From Wuchereria bancrofti (taxonomy: Eukaryota; Nematoda; Chromadorea; Rhabditida; Onchocercidae), in the NCBI GenBank assembly GCA_005281725.1, contig SSBO01000002.1:2012013-2076012 (forward strand): a stretch of 64,000 nucleotides of DNA, given 5' to 3'. The position numbers were made by a program, and so were the translations under genes. Shown piece by piece: positions 26,146 to 39,011 of the stretch; position 1 is the first letter of the stretch; the number at the start of each line of letters is the position of its first letter. The notes beneath the pieces are model-generated. The model was not told the DNA's origin. It made no database searches and saw only the letters and a program-made list of their open reading frames with translations.

Positions 26146-26891
26146 TTGTGAAATAGTGGATTACTATTCACTCTTTTTACCCTCTATTACGATGATTGTT
26201 AGAGCTGTGAGTTATTATTTTTGTTATTAGAATTTGTTTTTCTTCCCCATTTTATCCCCCCATCCAGTTCACGTTATATTATTTTACAGGTCTTAATAAA
26301 AGATGTGCAAGATGTGATCTATTCTTATTATCGATGATGATACGTTACGTTTATTGCTTTGTTCCTTTTTCCTTTTTATTGTGTGGTTTATGATTTATCT
26401 TGAAATATATAAATGTGCTTGAAAGATTGATGTTTTCAACAATTGAACAAAAATAACTGAAAGAATTTGTCATATGAATTTAAATCATATCATGGAACAG
26501 TCATATAAGAATGGAATAATGAATGAAATTTAGTTATCATATACAACATATGGTATAGCTGGACATTTTTTTATCACAACAAAACATGCACAAAAGAATA
26601 TTTCTAGGTTCCTAATGTTTGGGATATCGATTGATTTCTAATCCGTCGAAGATATATCCTGGAGATAAAAGAAATAAATGTCTGTCGAGAATTGTTGGTT
26701 TCTTCTTTTTGCAGGTATTTAATTGAACTCATGAACAAGGCTAAAAAGTATAAGACTAACATTATCACAAAATACAAGAGAAAGCACCAATTATAGAGAC
26801 TTTTACAAATGTTTTGTTACAATGTCTGAGATTTATGTTTTACATTAAGTGCAGGATATGTTTCACATATTGACGTTATGATGCAATATAA
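26146..26891. other. intergenic region between convergent genes
   Basis: Holds the ubc-7 3' UTR and poly(A) signal AATAAA at 26295-26300, and presumably the nuclear receptor 3' UTR. No coding sequence was seen. Confidence 0.55.
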
Positions 26892-29800
26892 TCAGGTCAA
26901 TTTATTAATGCCTAAAAGAGTTCGAATTACGTCTACTGGATGCGTAGATGGCGTGAACTCATTGATCATCGAAATATGCTCACAATATAGCAATATGAAG
27001 TCGGTGTAATTTACAATCCGTTCGTCTCGATTTAACAAATGCGGATAAAAGATGGAGCAATGACGTGATAACCAATATCGATAGGTACTATCCAGATCCG
27101 AAGCAAAACTCAACTTTCCATTTTTTCGACCTGTAATATAAACTACAATAAAATAGGAAAATTCGGAAAAATTGGAAAATAAAATAGGTAATTTGCCTAA
27201 TGGATATATGCATATTCATTCTATTTCAGTAAATTTTAGTTGAAAATAAATAAATTGAATTTTTGGACTTAAACATAATCATAATTTAAGAAATGGGAAT
27301 GAATATATAAGTAAAATTGATAAATAATTAGACAAATATTAGGCTAAAAAACGCTATTTAGACCTTAAGATTATTTCAAAAACAATACCTAATTTGCAAA
27401 GAGCGTAGCATACTGTTAGCCGTATTTCTTCACAGTCTAAATTGCTAATATAATTGTCTTGTCTTGCTGATTGTATTACTTCATTCAACTGAAGAATTGT
27501 TTATGTTAGTAAAAATTAATTTTCTAATGCATTATTCATTATAAATCTTTATTTTAAGAAGAAATAGGAGTAATTTTGGATGAATTAATTTCTTTTCTAA
27601 ATGAAATTTCAAACATTTCAGAACTAATGTATCCCTTCATGTTATGATCTTCAAAATAAACCCGTCTAACTATTATTGATCTCTGTGATATTTTAACAAA
27701 AAAGAAAGAAAGTAAAAGTTTTAATAACTTTCCAGTTATTCAATGCAATATATATTTTAACATTATATATTACTAAAGATTAATTAGCCATATAAAAGAT
27801 AATAATTCAGCTTTCCTAATTAGTTAAACTGATCATATTATGATTTTTTTGACATTTGCAAAGATTAATTGAGAACTTTTTCCTTGACCTTTAGATCACG
27901 AAGAGGCGGTGTCTCTATACCGATAGTGCAATGAAGTATGAAGAATGCTGGCCAGTAACGGGATAATATTGCAAATTTATCTGCCGGAGAAATAAAACTC
28001 ATCAAAATTGTATTGAGTGGACATCGAATTGCTTCTATTAGTATTTGCTCTTCTAAATTTTTTTTTTCCAATATAGTAATTTTGATTTAAATTTTATGCT
28101 AACAAATAAAATTCGAATTTATTGTACATTCTAATATATTTGTATTTTAAAATGATTTAGTGGAGTTAATGAGAAATCAGACAAAATATATTGGTTTATC
28201 AGTTATCCGAATTATCTAATCATTTAATAAAGGACATCATATTTTGGCATACAATTGCATAATAAATACAATAATCTGTTGATCATTCGAGTGATACTTA
28301 TCACTTAAATGATATGATAAATTGTTTTTTTTAATTTATTGTATCATAGATGCTTAATAAATATTATCTAGTTTTACATTGTGATAAGCTTTATTGTGAG
28401 TTTATGATAAGCTTATTCCTAGCATACAGAATTACTTTAATTATAAGTATTTACTTTGAAGGATTACTTGTTGTCAATTTTCTATTATTAACTCTAAAGA
28501 AGAAGCAAATATTTCTAAATGAAATTGATCGATCAATTTTGATATAACAAATTTTTCATAGAAACTTACTTTTTTCAACAATTGAATACTCTGTCAATAA
28601 TTTCAATCGTTTATCTCCACGTGGACCACGTTCCTTTTGCACAGCTATAATTATTTCTCTGTTGCAATTTTTAAAATTTGAAATAAATCCTATCATAACA
28701 CAATTTGTGCATAGTTTCTGAGTTATTTACCAAAATGTAAAGGAAAAATAGTAAAAAAAAAGAACAGGAAAAAACGATTGCTTGAGTGATGTTGATAAAT
28801 TGAAATCAGATAAATTCCAATTTAAGGCATCGAATTAAGTTATAGCTATTACTAGAATTCAGTAACAGTACATGTAAATATATTTTTACTATTAATAAAT
28901 TTTGTTATTGATTTTGTTATAAATCTATTTGATGCTTATTTCTAAAAAAAAAAAGACTAAAAAAGACATTACAGATATGTTTTTGCTTTTAATTTACGTA
29001 AACAAATGTAACCCCACGTGATTTTTGGTAATCCTATATACGTATCGTAGAGTTGTTGTACAAACAAGTTTTTTTGAAATTTTCTTCAACTTTTTCACTA
29101 TTCAAATGAACAGCGCTAAATTATGAAATACCTAAGAAAAATACCTAAAGATTAAATCATTCAGAAATTCTTTTCTAGTAAACTTTAACTGTGAAAAGGC
29201 TGAGTGGTAATAAAAATGAAAAATATTCCGGAAATTTCACGTAATCCAATGAATATGAATCAATAATATTTCTTGGAAAAAGCTAGGTAAGAATAGAAAT
29301 TAGTTGAAAAATTTCGGTGAATCTTCAAATAATAATAGAATCTGAGTGAAATAAAAAAAATGATCGGTTTCTTTTTAAAGATGAAATTTTATTAAAAAAA
29401 AAAAGAAGAAAACGATGCAGTTATTTCCTATCATTTCTTGATCTTTCAATGATTATCAAACAATTCATCCATACTTACCATTCCGGTTCATTTGCATTTG
29501 AAAGCATTTACGTAATCGGCAAGAAGGACACCAATTCCGGCGTGTTTTATCAACCGGACAATTATTACCACCAGCTGCAATTTCATACATAAAACATAAA
29601 AACTAAATGTTTTGTACTATCATGCAGAAAGTGCTGCAAAAAAAAAAAAAAAATTAGCACGAAATATTGCATACTTAGAAGTAAACAAATATCAAATTGT
29701 TTATTTGTTTATTTTATTTTATTTTTTATTTTTCTGGAAATCTAAAATATTTAATGCTCAAAATTAAATATTATCATCAATTAATTCTTAATTCTTCGTT

Positions 29801-32800
29801 TTCTTTTTCTTTGTTATATTTCATGCAATACTTCCGTCTTTCAATTAATGTAATATTTACGATAACATTTGCGGAAATAATATAAAATTACGCAAAAATC
29901 ATATTTACGTGTAATATTTCACGTACGTCATGCTATTACACTTCAGCATATAATATATGATGAAATAGAGTGTAGTGAAGAAATAAAGCAACATCGATTG
30001 TCATAAAAAAAAAAGAAAAGGAAAGAGCTAATGATGTGACATTAGTGTGACATTTAGTAACACAGAACGACCAGTACGTGTGAAAAACTTACAAACGCAC
30101 GTGTAGTTAATGTTGCGTCTAATGCTGTAAAGAAGAAAACAAGGAAAAAAGTTTTTCTGAAAGGTAAATTAGCTTTTAAATTCATCTATGAGTACATAAT
30201 CATTATCAGATAACATATAATCCCATTAATCTCACTGATAATTATTTATCAGTGAGAATTTCTGAAATTTACAATTTTAATTTGCAATTGACTTTTATCA
30301 TTGCAATTAACAATTAGTTTTCAATGTGTGTGTGTGTGTATTCAAATTGAATGAAGGCAGAAATTATTTTTAGCATTTTATATAGATGTAATGATTAAGA
30401 AAGTAAAATGAAATGTATTTATTGAATGGTATAAGTAAGTAAGTAATTAATTACTTGAATTAATCGAAAATGACCTGATAGTATGGTCATTTTGAGTTAT
30501 TTTTATGCTAGGCTAATTTTAAAGAAAAATAAAGTTCAAATGAGTGTATTTGATGGTAACAGTCATTAAATGAAATTTCACAATCAAATAAATTTTTTTA
30601 AATCAAATAAATTTTGATTTAAAAAATTTTTATTCTTATTACTATTTTAAAAAAAAGAACCTTCGTTTGAAAAAGCAACTGCATCCATCACATGTCCATA
30701 GACCATAATGTCGCCCAGAACTTTTGTCACCACATATTTGACAAGTTATTTGTACAAATTCATTATGTCCTAAAAAAAAAAGAAGAAAAGAGATAAAAGA
30801 AATTTAGGAAATTTTTTTTCCGTTCATTTAAAATGTTGAATTAAATTTTAATTTTGAAACTTCATGGTTTGTTAAAATTTCACAAAAATTTTTTCGTAAA
30901 AAGTAAACACACATTTGAAATTTGAAAAATTGCTCTCTAAATCAAAACAATATGCAAAAAAAAAATTTTTGAAAAAGCATAAGTTGATAAGTTAAATAAT
31001 AAATGAGTTGATAAGTTAAATAATAAATGACAATTCTTATTTACTCATCGTTTTTCAAAATGTTTGTTCACTTCAGCGATCGTAAAATGAATTTGCTCTG
31101 AAATATATAAAATATTCTCAATTAAATTACCATTAAAAGTTAGAATAAAAAATGATAAATGAAATTTTACTACGCTTTATATCAAGCAATACGATAAAAT
31201 TTAATAAAATAAATTATATCAATGCAAAATATGAATAATTATTTTGTTTCAAATAAACAAAATGTAAAATTCATGAAAATTCTATTAGTTTCTTCTCATG
31301 TTTGTTTAGAAATATTTCGAAATTTTTAGAAATATTTTGAGAATTTTCTTGTTTAGAAATATTTTGAAAAACTTTTTTTGTACAATTTTATGTTTTAATT
31401 TTTAGGTGGAAAATTTTTAAAAAAATATTGTAAAGGTATGAAAGTATTTAAAAAAGTATCAAGCAAACATTGATAATTTATTATTGCGAAGATAGTAATA
31501 TCGTTAAATTTCAACTTACTTTAAGAATTTTCAATAAATCAATTAATGATTGCAAAAAAATTCATCTAATCAAGAAACAATTTCAAAATGTTAGTAAATC
31601 TTTTCATTTCTTTTCCAAAATTTCATCAAAATTTCATCCAAAATGTTAACAAATCCTTTTTTTTGAGAAACTCTGATTTTTTAATTTTTTTTTTTTGAAA
31701 ATAATTCATTTCAATAAGTACACTTATCTAAGTTACCCGTTAATCATAAAAGAATGCTTATCACTTATCAGAAATGAGCACACATATATGCAATATTTCA
31801 TGCAGTGAGCAATAATGTAAATGATAGTAAAAGAAAAAAATTTGAACTATAACCCGAAAATTAAAAAAAAATTTGAACTATAACCCGAGAATTATTTATC
31901 TGCCGAGAATTCTTCCCCTGGATTTCAGTATTATCTAATACTTTTCGTCAATGTAAACATGTTTTTATTAAAAGAAATAAATTTGAATTTTAATTTTATT
32001 CATTTATCCTACACGAAACATTCATTTATCGCTTTTCTTTGATTTACAGTAATTTTCTTTTTCTCATGTAAACAATTGTAATATTGTAGTTGAAAGTGTC
32101 AAAGGTCAATCTAGTATTTCATTAGTATTACTGTAGTATTAAATTTTTTTTTTATGCTAAACTAGAAAAAAAAATGAAAAAAAAGTCTACCTACTTATGA
32201 TAAAGAAAATTTATTTCACTTATATTATGAAAANAATGAGTGTATTTGATGGTAACAGTCATTAAATGAAATTTCACAATCAAATAAATTTTTTTAAATC
32301 AAATAAATTTTGATTTAAAAAATTTTTATTCTTATTACTATTTTAAAAAAAAGAACCTTCGTTTGAAAAAGCAACTGCATCCATCACATGTCCATAGACC
32401 ATAATGTCGCCCAGAACTTTTGTCACCACATATTTGACAAGTTATTTGTACAAATTCATTATGTCCTAAAAAAAAAAGAAGAAAAGAGATAAAAGAAATT
32501 TAGGAAATTTTTTTTCCGTTCATTTAAAATGTTGAATTAAATTTTAATTTTGAAACTTCATGGTTTGTTAAAATTTCACAAAAATTTTTTCGTAAAAAGT
32601 AAACACACATTTGAAATTTGAAAAATTGCTCTCTAAATCAAAACAATATGCAAAAAAAAAATTTTTGAAAAAGCATAAGTTGATAAGTTAAATAATAAAT
32701 GAGTTGATAAGTTAAATAATAAATGACAATTCTTATTTACTCATCGTTTTTCAAAATGTTTGTTCACTTCAGCGATCGTAAAATGAATTTGCTCTGAAAT

Positions 32801-34433
32801 ATATAAAATATTCTCAATTAAATTACCATTAAAAGTTAGAATAAAAAATGATAAATGAAATTTTACTACGCTTTATATCAAGCAATACGATAAAATTTAA
32901 TAAAATAAATTATATCAATGCAAAATATGAATAATTATTTTGTTTCAAATAAACAAAATGTAAAATTCATGAAAATTCTATTAGTTTCTTCTCATGTTTG
33001 TTTAGAAATATTTCGAAATTTTTAGAAATATTTTGAGAATTTTCTTGTTTAGAAATATTTTGAAAAACTTTTTTTGTACAATTTTATGTTTTAATTTTTA
33101 GGTGGAAAATTTTTAAAAAAATATTGTAAAGGTATGAAAGTATTTAAAAAAGTATCAAGCAAACATTGATAATTTATTATTGCGAAGATAGTAATATCGT
33201 TAAATTTCAACTTACTTTAAGAATTTTCAATAAATCAATTAATGATTGCAAAAAAATTCATCTAATCAAGAAACAATTTCAAAATGTTAGTAAATCTTTT
33301 CATTTCTTTTCCAAAATTTCATCAAAATTTCATCCAAAATGTTAACAAATCCTTTTTTTTGAGAAACTCTGATTTTTTAATTTTTTTTTTTTGAAAATAA
33401 TTCATTTCAATAAGTACACTTATCTAAGTTACCCGTTAATCATAAAAGAATGCTTATCACTTATCAGAAATGAGCACACATATATGCAATATTTCATGCA
33501 GTGAGCAATAATGTAAATGATAGTAAAAGAAAAAAATTTGAACTATAACCCGAAAATTAAAAAAAAATTTGAACTATAACCCGAGAATTATTTATCTGCC
33601 GAGAATTCTTCCCCTGGATTTCAGTATTATCTAATACTTTTCGTCAATGTAAACATGTTTTTATTAAAAGAAATAAATTTGAATTTTAATTTTATTCATT
33701 TATCCTACACGAAACATTCATTTATCGCTTTTCTTTGATTTACAGTAATTTTCTTTTTCTCATGTAAACAATTGTAATATTGTAGTTGAAAGTGTCAAAG
33801 GTCAATCTAGTATTTCATTAGTATTACTGTAGTATTAAATTTTTTTTTTATGCTAAACTAGAAAAAAAAATGAAAAAAAAGTCTACCTACTTATGATAAA
33901 GAAAATTTATTTCACTTATATTATGAAAAAACTAATCCTGTTTTACCTTTACTTTATCAAACCTTTACTTTTAGCAATTAATAATTAGTCACACCTCACA
34001 TTTTCAAATATTAGAAATGAAATCATAACAATTACAAGGCGACAATGGGAATGTCAAACAGCGAAACTTAGTAATTTATCAGGAAAACGATAAATTGAAT
34101 GGCATTTTGTCTATTGAATTTAAGAATTGAATAAATCTACCTTTTGTTGATTTTCACATGCTTTTTTTTCATTTGTTTGTTAACTTTTTCTGGTTAAAAA
34201 TTCCATTATCTTTTCTTGTTGATCAAACTATTCAATTAAATAACAGACAAGAAAAATCACACACTTTGGCATTAATTCATTCCTACGCAACAAATTAATA
34301 ATACCTTTATTTTTCAATCTAAAATTACTTGTTTAATTTAATCCTTTCTTCAGTCTTTTTTTTTTCTTTCTTTCTTTTCAGATTATCTGTTTATTAATTA
34401 AAATATCATTATTATACCTGAATGCCATTTCAT
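26892..34433 (-). CDS. NR2E/tailless-like nuclear hormone receptor
   Basis: Minus-strand exons: 34433-34418 (tentative start), 30769-30661 or its duplicate 32465-32357, 30124-30093 (32-nt microexon), 29574-29479, 28644-28570, 28052-27889, 27488-27389 and 27130-26892. All phases fit, giving about 276 residues. The DNA-binding domain reads [14 protein letters not shown], then [40 protein letters not shown] and [13 protein letters not shown]. The CPVDKT and AVQ.ERGPR signatures place it in the NR2E group (tailless, PNR, dissatisfaction). The P-box has Cys where the family has Gly (CDGCSGFF). The ligand-binding domain is short: [20 protein letters not shown] matches the helix 3-5 signature, [14 protein letters not shown] matches a later helix, and [16 protein letters not shown] matches helix 10/11. 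The hinge and helix 1 are nearly absent. It should act as a nuclear DNA-binding regulator; the target is unknown. The first exon is the weakest part. Confidence 0.82.
30539..32233. repeat. 1,695-bp tandem duplication, copy 1
   Basis: This segment and 32235-33929 look identical at a constant offset of 1,696 bases, including homopolymer lengths at the places I compared. The copies are separated by one N at 32234. Copy 1 contains the first zinc-finger exon of the nuclear receptor (30661-30769). Identity plus the N at the junction suggests overlapping contig ends that were joined without being collapsed. Confidence 0.93.
32235..33929. repeat. 1,695-bp tandem duplication, copy 2 with second zinc-finger exon
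   Basis: Second copy of the 30539-32233 segment, carrying an identical receptor zinc-finger exon at 32357-32465. That exon is 109 nt, not a multiple of three, so splicing both copies in series would break the frame. At most one copy can be used in a transcript. Confidence 0.93.
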
Positions 34434-34556
34434 TTTCACAATTTTGCATAAAAATTAGAATAATTTATATACGAATAGACGTATTTGTATAAGAATAATA
34501 TAACAATAATATAAAATTTCAACATTCTTTCTTATCACTATAAATTTCATTCCAAT

Positions 34557-34562
34557 TTTATT
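34557..34562 (-). promoter_or_regulatory. poly(A) signal of the EHD-like gene
   Basis: AATAAA on the minus strand, 10 nt past the EHD-like stop codon. The receptor's proposed ATG lies about 125 bp further on. Confidence 0.6.
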
Positions 34563-34572
34563 TTTCAAATTT

Positions 34573-37500
34573 TCACTCTTTATTGTTTTTGCTCTTACTC
34601 CGTTTATCCGCTTTATATTCACTAGAATCTTGTTTGCTTTCTTTAGATTCCGGTTTCTCTTCCTCAGATTTTAGTTTGCTTCTTTTCGATTTCGCTTTCT
34701 CTTTCCCAGATTTTGGTTTGCTTCCTTTAGATTCCGGTCTGTCTTCTTCAGATTTTAGTTTGCTTTCTTTAGAATCCGGTTTATCATCCTTAGATTTTGG
34801 TTTGCTTTCTTTAGAATCCGGTTTGACTTCGTCAGATCTTGATTTATTTTTTTTGGATTCCGGTTTATCTCTTTTTAATTTCAATTTATTTGCACTAGTA
34901 TCTAGCCTAGATTTCTTACGTCTCTTTGATTTTCTCTCTTCTAACAATCGTTTATTCATCAAATCCTTGTAGAGATTTTCGAGAACACTTGGAATTTCAA
35001 TCTTTTTATTTTTACTTTGCACAGCTGCTACCATTCTAAGAGAAATTAGTTCAATTTTTTTCCATTTTTTTTTTTTAAAAATTCAAATTAATTCCTATGA
35101 AATTGATTTAATTTAGCCATTCTAACACAAATCCAATATTAATGATATGTTACAATTATAATATGTCAATGGAAATTTGTTGCTTCACAAATTTTTAGGA
35201 CAATAAAAAAAAAGGAGAGAAAGAGAGAGAGAGAAGAAAAAATATTACTTAACTGTTACAGGAAGATTTTATCAAAAAGCATTAAAATTAAAATTGAAAA
35301 AGAAAAGTTGACAGAAATAATTTAACAAAATAAAATTTATCAATTTGTTTACCTGGGTATATCATCATTAATAAATTGATCCAAATTATGCATTTGTTCC
35401 TCATTCACTTTATTCCATCCTTTAATATATGACAAACGTGCTTTTTCCAAAAAAAACTGCAAAATAAAAATTGCATTTTTGCAAGAAAAAAAAAAAACGC
35501 TGCATGCAAAAATGCATGCATATTATATGACATTGCAATGACATTTTTATGACAAATATTATTGTAATGAAGAAAAATGTAGAATTTTTCCTCATTTTTT
35601 TTTTTTGTTTTCTAAATTTGTTTAAAATTTCTATAAATGAAATAGTAAAGGTAGAAAATATTAAATGTACCAATATATCAGGTAAATCACTTTCCGCAAC
35701 GCGCAAACGATATTTGAAATCATCTAATATTCGAAGTAAATTATATTGTGTTACAACACGTTTCAATTCACCATTTGACTTACACCACATCTAAAGTAAA
35801 TAAAAGTAATATTTCTTACCTTACAATTTATCACCTGAAATGATACTTAAATTGCTAATAATTATATGCACTTTTAAAAATCCTAAAAAAAAACATATTT
35901 TGTTTTCTAATCTAAAATGTGTCATTATTTTTTTGTTTTAATTGAGAATGGAAATAACCAGGTATGCTGCTAAAACTTTTAACAAAATTATTTAACTTTT
36001 TATGAAAGTATTAAATTAATATTTATTATAGAGATCTGATTGATCTAATTAGATTATCCATAATTGAAATTTTGTCAACAATGAAAATTGATATAATTTA
36101 TTAAAATTTGTATAAAACAAAACTCAAAACTTATTCCTGCAATTATAAAATATCATACGAAATCATTAACAACCTTAATATGCAATATTAATGTTGTTTT
36201 AAATTAAATTGATATTTTAGAAGAACCTGAAATCAAATGAATTAGCTTAATTGCTAGAAACTATAAGTTTACCTTAAAAGCTTATAATTATTAGATGATA
36301 AATTACAAATTGCATAACATGTGATTATGTCAATTATTAAATGACAAATTATATTGCATACAATGATCGATGTTAAATGATTTTAAAAAGAAAAAAAAAA
36401 AAATTTAATTTATACATTTACCTTCTTAAGAAGATATTCCATAATAAGCGCATGAATTTTCAATTTCTTGGCACGTTTGATTACGTCGTTTAACTTACGT
36501 ACGTTACAACCCGATGGGAGTAATTTTAATTCATCAAAAAAATCAATATATTCTTGCGTAAAAATTTCATGCACTTCAGAGCTCTTAAAGATACAAATTT
36601 GTCTTCGTTTTTGTTTAAATTGTTTACAATAATGATTGAAAAGTAAAGCTTAAAAAAAAAAGAAAAATTATTTTTTCATTCTATATTTTCTGCTAAATTT
36701 AAATATTAATCAAAAAAGAAAGAAAATAATAATAACACAAACAATTGTATCTTTGGAATCAGCGGTACAAAAAGAACCAATGAAAACTTTGGGAACTTCC
36801 GGTGATTCAAGAATTCGACTTAAACTCCACATCAGTGCACCTCTTACTCTGATAAGTTCCGCTGCTCCCACTTGATCTGCTTTATTGAGTACTATTTTAA
36901 TCTAAATTATTAGAAACTATAAGTTTACCTTGAAAGGTATGTAAATTTTTTTTACTAGTAAAATTATAAAGAGTGAAAAAAAGAAAAAATTGCAAAAAAA
37001 AAGGATTAAAATTTTATATTTTTTAAGAAAATGAAAATAAAATGTTAGAAGAAATAAAATAAGTAATACTTAAAAATTGAAACAAAATTTTTAGTATACT
37101 TTTTCTTCGTTTCCTTTAAGACATTGTATCACTTGCTTGTACTCATCACTAATATCCAATTTTGAAGTATCAAATAAAAGTACGATCATATCAACCTGTA
37201 AACTAATCTTAATCTCATTCAAATGTTTCTTATCAGTTATGAGAAAATGATATCAACATTTGTTATCAGTTAAAGAAAATAATATCATTAGCAAAAATTT
37301 GAATAAAATAATCTCAAATATTATCATTTGTAAAAAGTAATTACCTTCCCAGCAATGTAATTTACAACAGATGCAAAGTCATAGCCACGTGATGAACGTT
37401 GCTTTTGACCGGATAATATTCCGGGTGTATCCATGAAAGTAATATGTTCAAGTAATTTAGACGGAAGTGTCGCACCACGCATTCGCGTCAAAAACGCGGA

Positions 37501-39011
37501 ACCAAACATATTTAACGACTTAAAATGTTATTTTATTATTACTCATTTTTATTTTGTATTAAAATGGTTGTTAGAGAAAAAAAAAAATTTATAAAATGTT
37601 AGTCGTTTAATTAATGTTATTTCACATTAATTGGATGTACTGATTTTTTCTAAATGCAACTTTTTTATTTCTAAATTAAAAAATGATTCAGTTTATTTTA
37701 ATTGATCGAGCATTTTTAACAGTTTTTTTTTTATAATTATTTTGTAATCTATAAAATTAAAATTTCTAATAACACTGCAAAATTTATTCGATTAATTTCA
37801 AAATAAGATTTAAAACTTGACAAATTTCTAAAATACGATTTAAAATATAAGTAATGCAAATGATTGAAACCTGAAATGGTAATGTATTATCAGATGCAAG
37901 TGATGTTCCCATAACAGTGGTTGCATTAGCTGAATGATAAATGACTGTAAAACAATCCGTAGTTGGTTCCGGTCCAATCATACTGCCCGGATATTCCATT
38001 CCGTTTAAAAGAAATTTGATCATTGATGTCTTACCAACCGAATACTTCAATAAATTATATAAAATTGAACTTCTATCATAATTAGATATCACTTATCAAT
38101 TTAATTTATTCAACGACTGAAAAATTATGATAACTTATCACATATACCCATTTTAATTTATTCAGCAACTAAAAAATCATGATAATTTGAATTACATTCA
38201 GGTAAAATAAAGTTTAAAAGAAATTTGATCATTGATGTCTTACCAACCGAATACTTGAATAAATTATATAACATTGAACTTTTATCATAATTAGATATCA
38301 CTTATCAATTTAATTTATTTAACGACTCAAAAATTATAATAACTTATCAAATATATCCATTTTAATTTATTCAGCAACTAAAAACAAAAATTATGATAAT
38401 TTGAATTACTCTCAGTTAAAATAAAAATATCAGAAAAATTGATATACTTATTTACCTGTTAAAAATGAAAAAAGTTAACCTGTCCAAGGAATAAAACCAT
38501 TGGTTTAGCTTCAAATTCAGCACGATACAATGCTGGAGTATAAAATTGATCATAGATATGTCGTTTTTCCATAGGTAACATCTTTAATTTTTTTTTTTTT
38601 TTTAAACAGTATTATATAAAAATAGAAGTATTAATGATATGGAAAGTTTTAAAACAAAAAAAAAAGTTTTCCTTCTTTAGATTAGAAATTTTTTTTTTAC
38701 ATTGTTAGATTAAATGATGTTATTAAGATAGGAAAAATTTTTATTTTATCCTCTAATTTTTGCTTTAATTGGGAAGTTTTCAGTCTATCATTAAAATATT
38801 CTCTCAGAAATGAAATTGACTTCTAGCATTCAATTAATAAAATATTCTTCCTTTGCTTTTTCTGGAAACAAAAAAAAAAGGAAAAAAAGAAAGGATTAAA
38901 GAATTAAGGAAACCAATATGTTTAATAGTTTATAAAGTTAAATACTTTTTGTTCATAATTTAGGTAGAGTACTTCAGAGATGTTTTCTCTGGTTGGTAAT
39001 GGTATTGGCGC
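34573..39011 (-). CDS. EHD/RME-1-type ATPase lacking the EH domain, 5' incomplete
   Basis: Ten minus-strand exons: 39011-38946, 38581-38480, 38044-37871, 37518-37345, 37195-37100, 36901-36743, 36583-36422, 35790-35671, 35456-35353 and 35035-34573. They give 539 residues plus an unfound start exon. The dynamin-like G domain is complete: P-loop GQYSVGKTS, GPEPTTD, DTPGILSGQKQRSSRGYDFA, NKAD and RGALMWSL. Helical regions follow (RKLNDVIKRAKKLKIHALI, then YIKGWNKVNEEQMHNL, DQFINDDIPR). Canonical EHD proteins then have a linker and a C-terminal EH domain. Here the last exon instead encodes about 110 residues of Lys/Ser/Glu repeats built on a PESK.SK.KSE motif, ending at 34573. EHDs bind ATP and remodel endocytic membranes; without the EH domain, NPF-motif partners should not bind. 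The tail may contact acidic lipids or proteins (inference). Three exons use AAG acceptors. Confidence 0.88.
38003..38420. repeat. 209-bp tandem duplication with a relic of the P-loop exon
   Basis: The segment from 38003 recurs from 38212 (offset 209) with scattered differences. Copy 1 covers the first 14 codons of the EHD-like P-loop exon and its upstream intron. Copy 2, in the intron, repeats the acceptor and the codons for YSVGKTSMIKFLLN unchanged, but lacks the rest of the exon and a matching donor. Confidence 0.88.

Noticed and set aside
34583..34972. 129-codon plus-strand open frame rich in Leu, Ser and Asp
   Set aside because: It is the antisense of the repetitive EHD-like tail; the repeats alone keep it open.
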